Notes: a model not told the origin generated them from the letters alone. A DNA stretch of 64,000 nucleotides from Cristatella mucedo (GCA_009760855.2 WPIO01000034.1:1-64000); one strand, 5' to 3'; positions 48,830 through 59,148 are shown, counted from the stretch's first letter. Made by a program: numbers and translations.

Positions 48830-49696
48830 ATGGATAAACTTAGAAAAGTTAATGGTAATATTTACATTGATCTTAATGCAAATAAGAATAGAATAACAAA
48901 CTTAGCATTTCCGGTTAATAGTGGTGATGCTATAAGACTAGATTATGTTCTTAGTTTAAGTGCTGGTAATAGTGTTATTAGTATTGCTTCAGGAGAATTA
49001 GCAACAGTATCAAGTCTAACTGATTTATTACCTTAAAAAGGTGAAATAATGAAATTACAACTGAATTGTAAGAATGTTTATGGTATATCTGGCAATTCTT
49101 CGGATGGAACTCTTTTCAGTGATCTAAGACCGTATAAATTAATAAGCTATGGATTACTAAAAAGTATGACACAAGTTTTTTAAGGCAAAGCGATGGAGAG
49201 TATTGATATGGGAAATAAGAATATTATAAATGTCAAAGATTCTGATTTAATAACAAAACAATATGTTGATAGTACTAAACAAGTATCATTTAGATATTTA
49301 GCTTTGAGTTCTAGTACATATCCAAGTATAGTTTATCTTGATATGTTAGGTTTAAATATTGCTGCTAATGGAAGTACAGGAAATAAATTTCAACCTCACC
49401 AAATTACACCTGGTGATATGCCTGTTATTGCACAAACAGGTAAGATTATCGCTTATTCAACTAATCTTAAAACATTCTTTCCAGGAGTATTACCTAATTT
49501 TAGTATGGTTTCTAATATCATGTATGCAACTGATAAGACTAATTCTTATCTAGAATTAACAAGTGATAATACTTATGGTGTAAGTGGTACAATAGTTTTA
49601 ATAATTAATATTGATGGAACATGTACTTATGCTATTGATAAGTTTACAGTTGCAAGTGGAGCAACTTTTATAGATTTTATTGTTAGTATTGTATAG
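48830..49696 (+). pseudogene. Fibre-like protein 2
   Basis: One frame of ~288 codons with two TAA stops (49,034-49,036 and near 49,181). It contains two fibre repeats, NRITNLAFPVNSGDAIRLDY and KNIINVKDSDLITKQYVDS, and ends in a beta-rich segment (SYLELTSDNTYGVSGTIVLI) that could be a receptor-binding head. It is the first of three adjacent fibre genes; its stop TAG lies inside the TTGTATAGAAATG start motif of the next. Confidence 0.72.
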
Positions 49697-49698
49697 AA

Positions 49699-50595
49699 AT
49701 GTTAGGAAAAAGAAGGAAGGGAAAGAGTGCAAGTAATTGTATTAAGAAGACTGGCGATGTACTTGGTGCAAATTTAAATATGGATAATAACCTTATAAAA
49801 AATTTAGGAGATCCTGTTAATGCTGGAGATGCTGTAAACAGAAAGTATATAGATACTAACTTTGTTGCAAAGGTTTCTAGATCAACTACTTCTGATGGAG
49901 ATATTGATATGAATAATTATGGAATAGTAGATCTTGCTAATCTTGTTAATCCTAGTGATGCTGCAACGAAAGATTATGCTGATACTAAACTACCTATTAC
50001 TGGTGGAACAATTAGAGGAAATTTAGTTGTAAATGGTGGAATTAGAACTACAATTCCATCTGTTGGTGGAAATCCAGACTTTGATTATGCTGTACCAAAT
50101 AAAGGATATATTGATGCAAACTTTCTTAATTTACATGGAGGAACAGTTAATGGAAATTTAGATATGCAAAATAACTTTATTAGAATTGTAAATGATCCTA
50201 TTAATCCTAATGATGGTGTAAACCTTGGGTATCTAAATAAAATATCTGATGGAAATGTTGAAAAAATAACATTTAATGGAGCAATAAATTCATCACAATC
50301 AACAAATGTTTATGGAACAAACTATCAAGGTAAATGGAATGTTGCTATTGATGGTATTGTAATTCCTCCTAGATCTTTATTTGTAATTTCAACTATGTAT
50401 GGTGCACCAGATGGCTCACTAAAAATGCTAATCCCCCTTCCACCATCAGGAACCAATTCTAGTTATTCAATTCAGTTATTTGAAAGTTATATTATAGATT
50501 CAAATAACAGATTAGTAGAAGATTAACCAATTATTTCTGGACAAGATTTATTTGATAAAACAATAACTGTAACTGCTTATATAGCAATATGCTAA
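49699..50595 (+). pseudogene. Fibre-like protein 3, best preserved
   Basis: 275 codons are open from MLGKRRKGKSASNCIKKTGD, followed by a TAA at 50,524 and ~23 more codons in the same frame to 50,595. At least four fibre repeats are visible: NLIKNLGDPVNAGDAVNRKY, YGIVDLANLVNPSDAATKDY, a PNKGYIDANF block, and NFIRIVNDPINPNDGVNLGY, each separated by G.i.GNL.m-type turns. The C-terminal ~90 residues form a separate, aromatic-rich region ending after PLPPSGTNSSYSIQLFESY, a likely head domain. Phage tail fibres with such repeats trimerise; the same is expected here. Confidence 0.8.
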
Positions 50596-50596
50596 A

Positions 50597-51802
50597 ATGC
50601 TTTCTAGAAAAGAATTAGAAATAAATGGAACTTTGAACTTTGATTCAAACAGAATAACAAATATTGGAGAAACAGTTAATTCATTAGAAGCAGTTAATAA
50701 ATCATTTGCTGATAATAATTATGTAAGAAAATACTAAAATCAACATATAACTGGTAATTTATCTGCATACTCAAAAAAGTATGAAAGTATATCAGATCCT
50801 GTCAATGGAAGTGATATTGCAACAAGAAAATATGTTGATACAAAAGCAGGTTTATATAATCAATTTGAAACAAAAAATGGAGACATAAGTGCAGATAGAT
50901 TAATGATGAATAGAAGAGAACCAAATTTTGCTTATTATGTAGCGAATGATTTAATTAGCAATAAATATTTACATCGTTTTTATTTGAAGTGTGGAAAAAG
51001 ATCATTTGTTAGAACATTTATCAATAGTATTGGTTTTATTGGATATTGGGTAATTTAACTCTAAGCAATGTAAATAATGTCGGTGCGCCAACACAAGCAT
51101 TTTCTTCTACTAATGGTCAACAAATTGTATCTAAATTATCATATGTTAGCATAAAAAACCAGTATACTCAAAAATAGTATTAAAAATAAAAGATATTGAT
51201 AACTCAACAGATGAAAAAATTAATGATATTGACAGTGAAACTAGATAATTGAGATATGAAAGAGCAAATATTAATAATTCCTTTTTATTAACAGATGATA
51301 AAAGAACAAGGGTAAACTATAAACTTGCAGCATTAGGAATTAGTATAAATATAAGAAAACAATTTGATAGTTATATTATATTTTTAAATTGCAACTATAA
51401 ATGTAATTCACCAAATCTATATTCTTCTGGTCTACTTAATATAAAGTAATATAATATTGAAAATAATGATATGCTAGTATTAAGTGAATCTATGTTTAAT
51501 TTAACAATTCTCGTTAGAAAAAAACAATTGCATTCAATATTATTTATCCTGTTTTGAATTATGGTACTATTTAAACACCAAGCGATTTGGACTATATTGA
51601 TATTTTGTTAGTTAATGGTGTAAAGTATTCACAATCATCATCAAAAGATTTTTCTGGAATTAAATATACTGGTTTATCAAATGAATGGTTTACACCTATT
51701 AGTTTCTTATCTTCTGATTATGTAGATGAATTGCCTCCTATAACTACAACTACAACTACATATGTACCTACAATTGGATAAGGACCTGATGAACCTATTT
51801 AA
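50597..51802 (+). pseudogene. Fibre-like protein 4, heavily broken
   Basis: Begins MLSRKELEINGTLNFDSNRI one base after the previous stop. Fibre repeats are NRITNIGETVNSLEAVNKSF and KYESISDPVNGSDIATRKYV. A TAA near 50,735, frameshifts near 51,050 and 51,180, TAA at 51,246, TAA near 51,447 and a further shift near 51,540 split the rest, yet coding character persists (NSPNLYSSGLLNIK; LSNEWFTPISFLSSDYVDEL). It ends with a Thr-rich stretch (PITTTTTTYVPTIG) and a stop at 51,800-51,802. This longest fibre is the most damaged. Confidence 0.65.
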
Positions 51803-52205
51803 ATCTTCCAATCCATAGTCTCTTTAATCAATTCTTCTGGGTATATCAAAACTCTTTCCTGCTTCTATTTCGTTCTTTATTTGTTTAGTTAGTTCTATTT
51901 TTTTTAGAGTAAGCTTCGGACTTCATACTTTTTTTTCTATTTTTAAGTCTTTAAGGAGCTCATCAAATATTGAACCGTCTCTAACTGTAGTAAATATATT
52001 TGCTATTTCTGCTTCAGAGTGCTTGATTATAAGTGCTTTATATTATAATACTGGTTTTACAGCATTTAACAAAGTTGATCTAATGTCTTCTATTCTACCC
52101 ATTGGATATGAACAGATTTTAAAGTTTGAATACTGTTGACCTTGTACTCCTTCAAGACAGTCTTTACTTCTTGTCTCGATACTAATTTTCTGTATATTGT
52201 TTTTA
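51803..52205 (-). pseudogene. Unrecognised viral protein fragment
   Basis: A single minus-strand frame of ~130 codons reads well apart from three stops (TAA near 52,045, TGA near 51,927 and TAA near 51,820). Visible pieces are DCLEGVQGQQYSNFKICSYP, HSEAEIANIFTTVRDGSIFD and ELTKQIKNEIEAGKSFDIPR. No ATG start is present. It converges on the end of fibre 4. No family recognised. Confidence 0.45.
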
Positions 52206-52222
52206 CTTTTTATTAAAATTAA

Positions 52223-52720
52223 TTAAACAGTGCTTGGATCAGGTTGTGGTTGTTCTTGTGCTGCTAGTGCTGCTGCGGCGGCTTTTCTTTTAGCACTCAT
52301 GCCATCAGAAATATCAGGTAGAACTGCATAACACTCGTCTTTAACAATTCCAGAGATGTCAGGCTTAACTCCAGATACCCCAGATATAACTGTAGAGAGA
52401 GTTGGAAGTTGCGTTGCAACCAGCAGGTTGTGTAACCAGCAGTCTCACATCGGATCATCGAGAAGAGCATCAACTTTAGATCTAACTCTTGTCTAAAGAC
52501 CTGATCGAACCTCAGTTTGCCCAGCCCTAATAATCTTTTGTGCTTCAATATCTGCTTCATCAAGATAGAATTTCTTAACGGATGTATCAGTCATAACTGA
52601 AATATCAGAATTGAGTTGTTGTTCATCATATACCGTCATTCTCGATTTAAGAAGATAGTCAATGTATGATTTAAGTGCAACAGCTGTAGTTGCAAGCATG
52701 GGATCAGTAAGTTCTGCCAT
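52223..52720 (-). pseudogene. Unknown protein with Ala-rich tail
   Basis: Starts MAELTDPMLATTAVALKSYI at 52,720 after TATATAGGAAA. One frame of 165 codons has two stops, TAG near 52,495 and TGA near 52,445, and ends with a low-complexity tail (KRKAAAAALAAQEQPQPDPS). The N-terminus is helical and the mid-part contains VKPDISGIVKDECYAVLPDI. A longer-looking open frame across 52,297-52,563 is on the same strand in another frame and is a shadow. No function assigned. Confidence 0.6.
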
Positions 52721-52810
52721 TTTCCTATATAATAATAAAAAATCTAATTGCAAACACTAACTAATTAATTCTATTGCTATATCTATATTTTTTCATAATC
52801 ACATTAAGCA

Positions 52811-53089
52811 TCAAAACAGCATAAATAAAATCATTTTTTTACTTTCATCTCTCAAATTAAATATTTCTGTACATAATTTGTCCCCATATTTATAAAGACT
52901 TTCATAACAATCAGCAATCCCCAAAAGAATGTCAATAATTGTTGAGTCTAACTCTTTTAAAGTTTGAGGAGATTTATATTTAATAAACTCAACATGTTTA
53001 GAACCTATTTTAGCTTTACAAACAGAAAACACATAATGGTACACATCTCTATATTTAATAATCTTTTCAAATTTTTCATCAAAATTCAT
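52811..53089 (-). CDS. Small helical protein, unknown, intact
   Basis: A 92-codon frame from MNFDEKFEKIIKYRDVYHYV, preceded by TATATAGGAA (the TATA-like start motif) directly before the ATG, with no internal stop. The centre (TIIDILLGIADCYESLYKYG) resembles the next gene upstream (YISILIDICDTCDKLMESRR), so the two are probably tandem paralogues. Function unknown. It is one of the few unbroken genes of the element. Confidence 0.55.
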   Translation of the reverse strand: MNFDEKFEKIIKYRDVYHYVFSVCKAKIGSKHVEFIKYKSPQTLKELDSTIIDILLGIADCYESLYKYGDKLCTEIFNLRDESKKMILFMLF

Positions 53090-53125
53090 TTCCTATATAA
53101 GTCTAAAAATTCCTTTAATATAAAA

Positions 53126-53396
53126 TTAATTTATTTGCACTCCTGGTTTTGTTTTCGGTGTTTTAGATTTTACCTCTAAAAGCATCTCATATATCCTTCT
53201 ACGACTTTCCATTAGTTTATCACATGTATCACATATATCTATAAGAATACTAATATATGACCTATCTAGATCTTGAATAAGTTTATCGAGTGAATGTTTA
53301 ACTATTCGCTGATCTTGTCCTTTAACCTTTTGAAGACAGATTTTCATTGCGATTTCTCTAGATTGTTCACAACTTAAAATTCTTGAGACATCCCTT
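53126..53396 (-). pseudogene. Small helical protein, probable paralogue of the preceding
   Basis: Open from MKICLQKVKGQDQRIVKHSL at 53,347, and the same frame continues upstream without ATG to a TATATAGAGAAGG motif near 53,396, where an ATG (ATGTCTCAAG) lies in a different frame; a 1-base shift probably moved the start. It ends VKSKTPKTKPGVQIN at 53,126. The central pattern I.ILi.i.D....L matches its neighbour at 52,811-53,089. Confidence 0.5.
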
Positions 53397-53432
53397 CTCT
53401 ATATATGAAAATATAATTTTATTTAATTGAAA

Positions 53433-53742
53433 TTAAATCTCTTTACCTTCAGACTCACCAATCTTTTCATGAAGGAAGTCTTCTTATGATTTGATTTCAT
53501 CTTCAGTAAGCTTTTCATAGTGTTTATCAAATAGAAGTTCTTCTAGATCTACCTCTTCATCTAATTCAGAATCAATATATGAGGAAGCTTCAGACTCGTA
53601 AGACTCAGATTCCTCTTCTGTTTCCATTTCTGGATCGTAATCAGGATCATCAATTGAGTCTTCTGAATATTCAGATTCACTATCAGAACTAGTAATTTCA
53701 ATTTCTGAAACTTGAAATCTTCGGGAAATCTTTGAGATCCAT
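53433..53742 (-). pseudogene. Highly acidic small protein
   Basis: About 100 codons in one frame on the minus strand, extremely rich in Asp, Glu and Ser (EITSSDSESEYSEDSIDDPD; METEEESESYESEASSYIDS). A TAA near 53,480 precedes the end (HEKIGESEGKEI). The probable start ATGGATCTC at 53,742, after CTATAGG, is in another frame, so an early frameshift is likely. Such acidic proteins can mimic DNA or bind histones; nothing more can be said. Confidence 0.55.
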
Positions 53743-53802
53743 CCTATAGTAGTAAAAATATTTTTGTTAATATATATTTAATTTCTCTATTGACAAGTAT
53801 AG

Positions 53803-53919
53803 TTATATTTCCTCTTGTAAATCAACACGTTTTTTATCTATTTCCATTATCTCTTTATCTGCAAATCTAACTTTCTTTACTGGTATTGGTTTAGTATTTT
53901 CGCTCTTTCTTTTTGGCAT
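53803..53919 (-). CDS. Small basic protein, 38 residues
   Basis: MPKRKSENTKPIPVKKVRFA begins directly after TATAG and ends DLQEEI before a TAA at 53,803-53,805. It overlaps the last codons of the polymerase in a different frame. The Lys/Arg-rich start followed by an acidic helix and the KKVRFAD string are unlike random sequence, but the gene is short and I cannot exclude chance. Confidence 0.4.
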   Translation of the reverse strand: MPKRKSENTKPIPVKKVRFADKEIMEIDKKRVDLQEEI

Positions 53920-56900
53920 CTATATCAATATTACATTTTTCACAACGTCCTGCAGACTCTTTTATCCTATAGTTTCCGTAAGAGTAACAATGAATTCCGC
54001 AGTCTAACCAATAACTTTTTAGTCAAATGCTGATAGTGCCTTTTTAGATTGTGTTATAGTCCAAATTTGATGGTTTCTTGCTTGAAATCTTGATTGATTG
54101 CAATAAATATCATTTCCAGTTTTAAGGCAACCAAGATAGTCAGAGTGACACAAATACTTCTTTACTGCATCTTTCTTTGTTCCTTTTGCCTTTTTAACGG
54201 CAGATTTAACTTCTATCCCTTTATCTTTCTTAATGGCTACCTGCATTGAATAGAGTTTTTGTCTTAAGAAAACACCCTCATCAAGTACAATTGATTTTTT
54301 AACCATAGCACCTTTCTCACCGTTAAGAAAATCTTTACTTTTGGATCTACTGAATATTTTTCACATAGTTCATCCTTGAATTCTCCTAAACCTCCCTTAT
54401 TAGCTGGTATAATCTTTTCTGCTCCTTCTAATTTCCATATATCTTGATTCTTAGGATAACCAGATACATCTAGGTAATCGAAATAATTTTCAAAGTCTCT
54501 ATAAGCATTGTCAGTATTTATTTGCATTACCAAAGAATCGGTATCAGTATAAGCAAGCCTTACTCTATCATTATAATAATCATTTATCGTGTTATAATAA
54601 AAATCTTGCATTATTAGTTTTGAAATATCTAGAATCGTAAAACCTAAATAAATAGGTTTGTCAAGACAAATCTCTGCTTTCATTGTTTCAATACCAACTA
54701 AATCTCGATTAAACAACCTTCGATCTTTAAACCTTGCACTCATTACTCTTTTATCAGAAACTAAAACATCCTTATCATATTTCAAATCAAACAATTCAAT
54801 AATTACTCTTTTCCTAACATTTTCCATTGTCTTTCCAAAGAATGCATTGTTTCTAAGTTTATAATATTTCTTTTCAAATTCATCTTTTGCTTTCTTTCTC
54901 ATTTCAATGTTATTAAGTAAATATTTACTCAGCCATCTACTTTGCGTAAAACTCATAACCCTATGTATCTTCGTTAGTATATATCCCCTTTCAATTGCAA
55001 GCTGTAGATATTTATACTGGATGACATATTTAACTGTCGGTTCCAGATCGACAATCAGTTTTTCCACTTGAGTTTCAAATTCATCTATTTTCTTCCTATC
55101 GTCTTTTAGTAATGTTTTCTATTGATAATCAGAGTATTCTTCAACCTCTACTTTTCTCTTAATTGGTAGAATAGGACAATCAGAGTAAGTGTCATGTAAT
55201 TCTTCTGGACAGTGCATATCTACTTCGAAAGCATAACCAGTTTCAGCATCTTATTTAATGATAATATCTTCTTAGTTGTAAACTTTTTTATTTGTGTACT
55301 ATCTAAAAACTTGAAATCAGAAATTGGAAGTGGTTGTGTCATTGCCGTAGCATATAATGAATTTGCATCAATATAAAGTAACCAACTCTTTTCTTTTGTA
55401 CCATCATAATTAGAAGCCATTTCATTGCTTACTTGGATATACCTACATGAAGCTTGCGTTATTCCCCCTCTTATTGCGCTTTCAAAGAAATTAAAATGTT
55501 CAAAGTTAGTTAATAGATCTAGTTTAACCTTTGAATACCTCAAACCTGCAGACCAAGTTAAACCTGGAGCTGTAAGGAAATTAGCAGGATCTAAACCGTC
55601 TATTTCCTTTGATAACTGTCTACAATGTTGAAATACATCTGCCAGTATAAGGACATCCATAGTTAGATAAATATCGCTATACTTTCCTAATGTATCTTCA
55701 GCGTTGGGATCTATTTTCTCCATCAATGCCCAAACTTTCTTAATACGCTCAAAATCTTTTTATCTATGTTTGTATCATTCAATGTGCTATAAAAACTCTT
55801 AATTGGGGGTAATGTCTTTTCATCTAATCTTGAAAAAGAATATATATATTCATAAGGTAATATACCCTTTTCTTTTAATAAATTCTCGATGTTATTGGTA
55901 ATAACCTTTTTATCAAGCTTTAATTATTGAAACTCTTGTACTAATAAATGAGAATCATAACCTTTTAAGTAGTGAGTAAATATTGGAACTTTAAATTTCT
56001 AAGGATTAAAATGAGATTTAAGTTGCAAGCATTATGAGCAGCACCTCTATAGTTTCCAGTTAAATGACAATAATCTAAAACTGTATCTCCATTTAAATCT
56101 AAATTTCAAATATGACAAACAGTTGCTTTATCAAAATTACTTTTATCTGTTTCATTAAATGTATCATAATCAAATTTTTCATATTTTTCTAGAATTGGTT
56201 GCATATTAGTTTTTAGCTTTTCAACTTGTCCTAATAAACTCTTTAATAAATCCCTAACATTATTACGATCCTTGAATAATTTAAATTTTATCCTTTCATC
56301 GTTATCAACAATATTAGGATAAGCAGATGAATAAGGAATATGCTTTTGAAAAGTACCTTGAGGTGTAGTGGGATCTTCTTTTTCTGTCTTTCTAACGCCT
56401 GTAAGTAAACATTCAAAGTCGGCATAAGCAACATAAGGACACCATAACGTTTTAGTATAATCTCTAAAATAACATTTATCTCCTTTTTTACTGTCTGCAC
56501 TTGGCATTCTTATTCTAGATTTACCATCATTTCCACGTTTGCAAGCATCAACATGTGATTCTAGTTTATCTTTAGAGTAAAATCTACACAAACATCTTTT
56601 ACAATGAGCTGTGTTCCATATCCTTTGCTACTTCTGCACAAACCAATGAAGTTTTTAATAATTACATAATGAAAGTTGTTTTTATTTGGTGTGCTATACA
56701 AAAGAAGATCCATATGCTTCTCTCGCTCTTCATCAACTACTATAAGTGGAGTTAGAATTTTATTATCATATTCTTAAACATTAATAGTTATGTTAAATAA
56801 TTCTACTAAATGAGGAATGTCAACAACATTTAACACGTTTGAAGCATAATTTTCCTTAACGTTGAACAACTCTTCGATTAGATGATGTGAATATTTCTCA

Positions 56901-57728
56901 TGTAATATTTCTTTTAAACCAGCAGTAGATTCTGGATGGTTATCTCTCCAATGGAGAAACCTTTACACGCACCATAAAGCGCAAAGATTATCTGATTCAT
57001 TCTTTATATTAACTGTTGATCTCTTCTTTTCTAATCCTACTAGCATTGGTAAACAACTACCACCGAATTTATGTCGAAAATAAGAAAACTTTGCATAAAT
57101 AGCATTAATGCCAACTATAGTCCAATTAGAACCTCTTTCTAACCGTTCCTCTACTTTATTTTTAAAAGATGCAAATTGCATTATAATTGTTCTATCAATA
57201 TCTGAAACTCTTATTTATTTTTGAATTACTTACTCCTGCAAATGGTTGGTTATTAAACGCACCACTTTCTGAAGCTAAAATAGGCGAAATAACAATGGTC
57301 ATTTTTAAGTCACTCTTATTTTTAAGTAATTCTTTAATAACTAATTTCAGTTCTGCTCCAATCCTATCGTATATTACATCAAAGTTGATTACGTTCTTTT
57401 CTCGTCCAATATATTTTTAATCTAAGAATTTACCCTCAGAAGATTTTCCTAAAAACCAACCTGTTTCTTCTATTTTCATTAACTTCTTGGATCCTCTATC
57501 GAAAGACCATCCATTGTTAGGCTTAACTGTTTTCTAAGCATTATGATTATCTAGTTTTATAGCTGTTGGCGATCGTAGAGTTGCAATCGGTGCATCTAAA
57601 CCATCTTTTGAGAAAGGATATTTCGGAAGAAGACCTTTACGATTTCTTACCTCTTCTCTAATACGTTTTGCATCATCGCTAAATTTTTCACCCTCCCGTT
57701 GCATAAAGTAATCAATTTTTTGAGACAT
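53891..57728 (-). pseudogene. Protein-primed family B DNA polymerase, broken
   Basis: Replicates the element from protein-primed termini in related systems. Motifs in order on the minus strand: NIKNESDNLCALWCV in the N-terminal domain (~57,010); a Cys/His cluster at ~56,590; Exo I YADFECLL (~56,430); DYCHLTGNYRGAAHNACN (~56,060); Exo II HYLKGYDSHLLVQEF (~55,950); Exo III YSDIYLTMDVLILAD (~55,670); motif A YIDANSLYATAM (~55,360); motif B KLRNNAFFGKTMENVRKR (~54,840); motif C YTDTDSL (~54,540). Length, ~1,280 codons, suits the family. Breaks include stops at 57,534, near 57,420, 56,960, 56,776, 56,106, 55,253 and 55,120, and frameshifts near 57,185, 55,990, 55,740, 55,270, 54,310 and 54,018. 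The first ~180 codons (from MSQKIDYFMQREGEKF) might be a separate gene. Confidence 0.92.
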
Positions 57729-57821
57729 ATATACAGATAGAAAAAAATTATTTAATTGAAAATAAATAATTGCAATCATCTTCTAATATTAAATCTATCT
57801 AAACATCTATAATAAGATATA

Positions 57822-57983
57822 AAATGAATGGCATGGAGAATAGGGTCTCGAGAAAGACGGCAGCCATTAAATAAATCGGACGACGAGAAACGATCGAGCG
57901 GAAGCGAGATTGTTTATCGGAGGACGATTTGTTAAATTGACGACGTCATTCGATCGAGCCCTAGGCTACATGCCATTCATTTT
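57822..57983. mobile_element. Short inverted-repeat element (MITE-like)
   Basis: Left arm 57,822-57,851 (AAATGAATGGCATGgAGaaT...) and right arm 57,954-57,983 (its reverse complement with a few mismatches) form ~30-bp terminal inverted repeats around ~100 bp of GA/CG-rich sequence without coding capacity. Such structure is typical of non-autonomous DNA transposons. No target duplication is certain. It abuts the right end of the Polinton-like element. Confidence 0.7.
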
Positions 57984-58979
57984 AAATCTACTCAGAAAGC
58001 TGAATGAAAACGTAAATCATCAGTAGCTACAAAATGCCCAAGAATGTGCCGCCGCGTCTCCTAGTAACTAAACAGCCCCTCTTCATTCGCTTAGCAGATT
58101 GCCGAACAGCTGAAGCCATACTCAAAAAAAAAACATGTTCCCAGGCTGGTTGTAAGTGCTTTCGGTGTCCTTTGTTAGGATGCCAGACGCGTGGAAAGTC
58201 TAACCGATTCGGCTTTTTCTGCTGTTCAACTTATTAGGGCTTCGTAATTGCAAACATCCATGACACTGGCGTGAATATGAATGTATAAGCAGTGCAGTTA
58301 ATTAGTGCGTTGTTATTTATTCACGTGAGTTTCTTTGCCATCCGCTTGAATCCTAATGGAAAGCTGGCCATGTAATCCTGACTGAGCGTTCACGAGTGGT
58401 TAGGTGAAAACTGTAATGATCAGTTAATTTTTTTCTACATTCGTCTAACTATAATTGAGTTGAATAAAAAAAATAGCATTATTTAGATTTTTCAGAATTA
58501 TAAATAGTCCCAAAATTTGCATCATCTCATACTTTGCAAAACGGGCCGTGCGCTCGTGCTATGCAAGATGTGACTCTTTATTGCAAGTTGCAATTTGGGG
58601 AGACAAATGATAGAAATATTTCTCCGATACACAAATTGGGCCTTTAATTTAACAGATTTTCCTCGTTGAGTTTACATTTACTCATCTAAGCTATTCCGTG
58701 AAGGGAAAATACTCAAGTCGCAAAAAAAGAGAAGAAAGTAAAGTGGTCCGTTATTGAATTGTATGATATGTCATCCTTCTGTAGGGGCTCGCGGACGCAC
58801 GATGGCGGCGCGACGAAGAACGAAACCCCCACAAGCGAGTTGTGGTGTTGACGACGACGGCTGTGTTATATCGCATACAGGAAACACAAGCGAGCCAGCG
58901 TACGTAGTAGTATGTAGTGGTTGTAGCCGTCGTGAAAGCAGCTCCGGAGCCCAGTAGATAAGAGAGTAAGAGAAAAGGA

Positions 58980-58980
<1 letters not shown>

Positions 58981-59010
<30 letters not shown>

Positions 59011-59070
59011 GACAGAGAGAGACAGAGAGAGACAGATGAGATGAGATATGATGAGAGATGAGAGATGAGA

Positions 59071-59146
<76 letters not shown>
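58981..59146. repeat. (GA)n microsatellite
   Basis: Starts with GA repeats interrupted by GACAGA, passes through GATGAGA variants and ends in an uninterrupted GA run at ~59,074-59,146. The long Ser/Leu or Glu/Arg frames crossing it are repeat artefacts. Confidence 0.97.

Positions 59147-59148
<2 letters not shown>

Larger units (their letters stand above)
34735..57821. mobile_element. Integrated Polinton/Maverick (adintovirus-like) element, decayed
   Basis: The block is abruptly AT-rich and gene-dense against its flanks. It contains all hallmark genes of the Polinton class: integrase, protein-primed PolB, adenain-like protease, packaging ATPase, a major capsid candidate and minor capsid proteins. 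Accessory genes are listed separately. Most of the left part (36-44.8 kb) is on the minus strand, fibre genes at 48.8-51.8 kb are on plus, and 51.8-57.7 kb is minus. Both margins show a tcaattaaa.aatttt string in inverted orientation (34,746-34,760 and about 57,746-57,760), a weak candidate for terminal inverted repeats; no clear target duplication was found, so the ends are approximate. Stops, frameshifts, local duplications and a SINE insertion indicate long residence. Known Polintons are 15-25 kb, which this matches. Confidence 0.93.

Noticed and set aside
52297-52563. 88-codon minus-strand frame
   Set aside because: It lies in a different frame over the 52,223-52,720 gene, whose own frame has the start motif and a coherent C-terminus.
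34779-57728. Alternative genetic code (TAA/TAG = Gln, TGA = Trp) for the viral genes
   Set aside because: Frameshifts are as common as stops, one duplicated block pairs TGA with a Leu codon, and one TGA replaces a conserved Cys position; normal Gln and Trp codons are also used.
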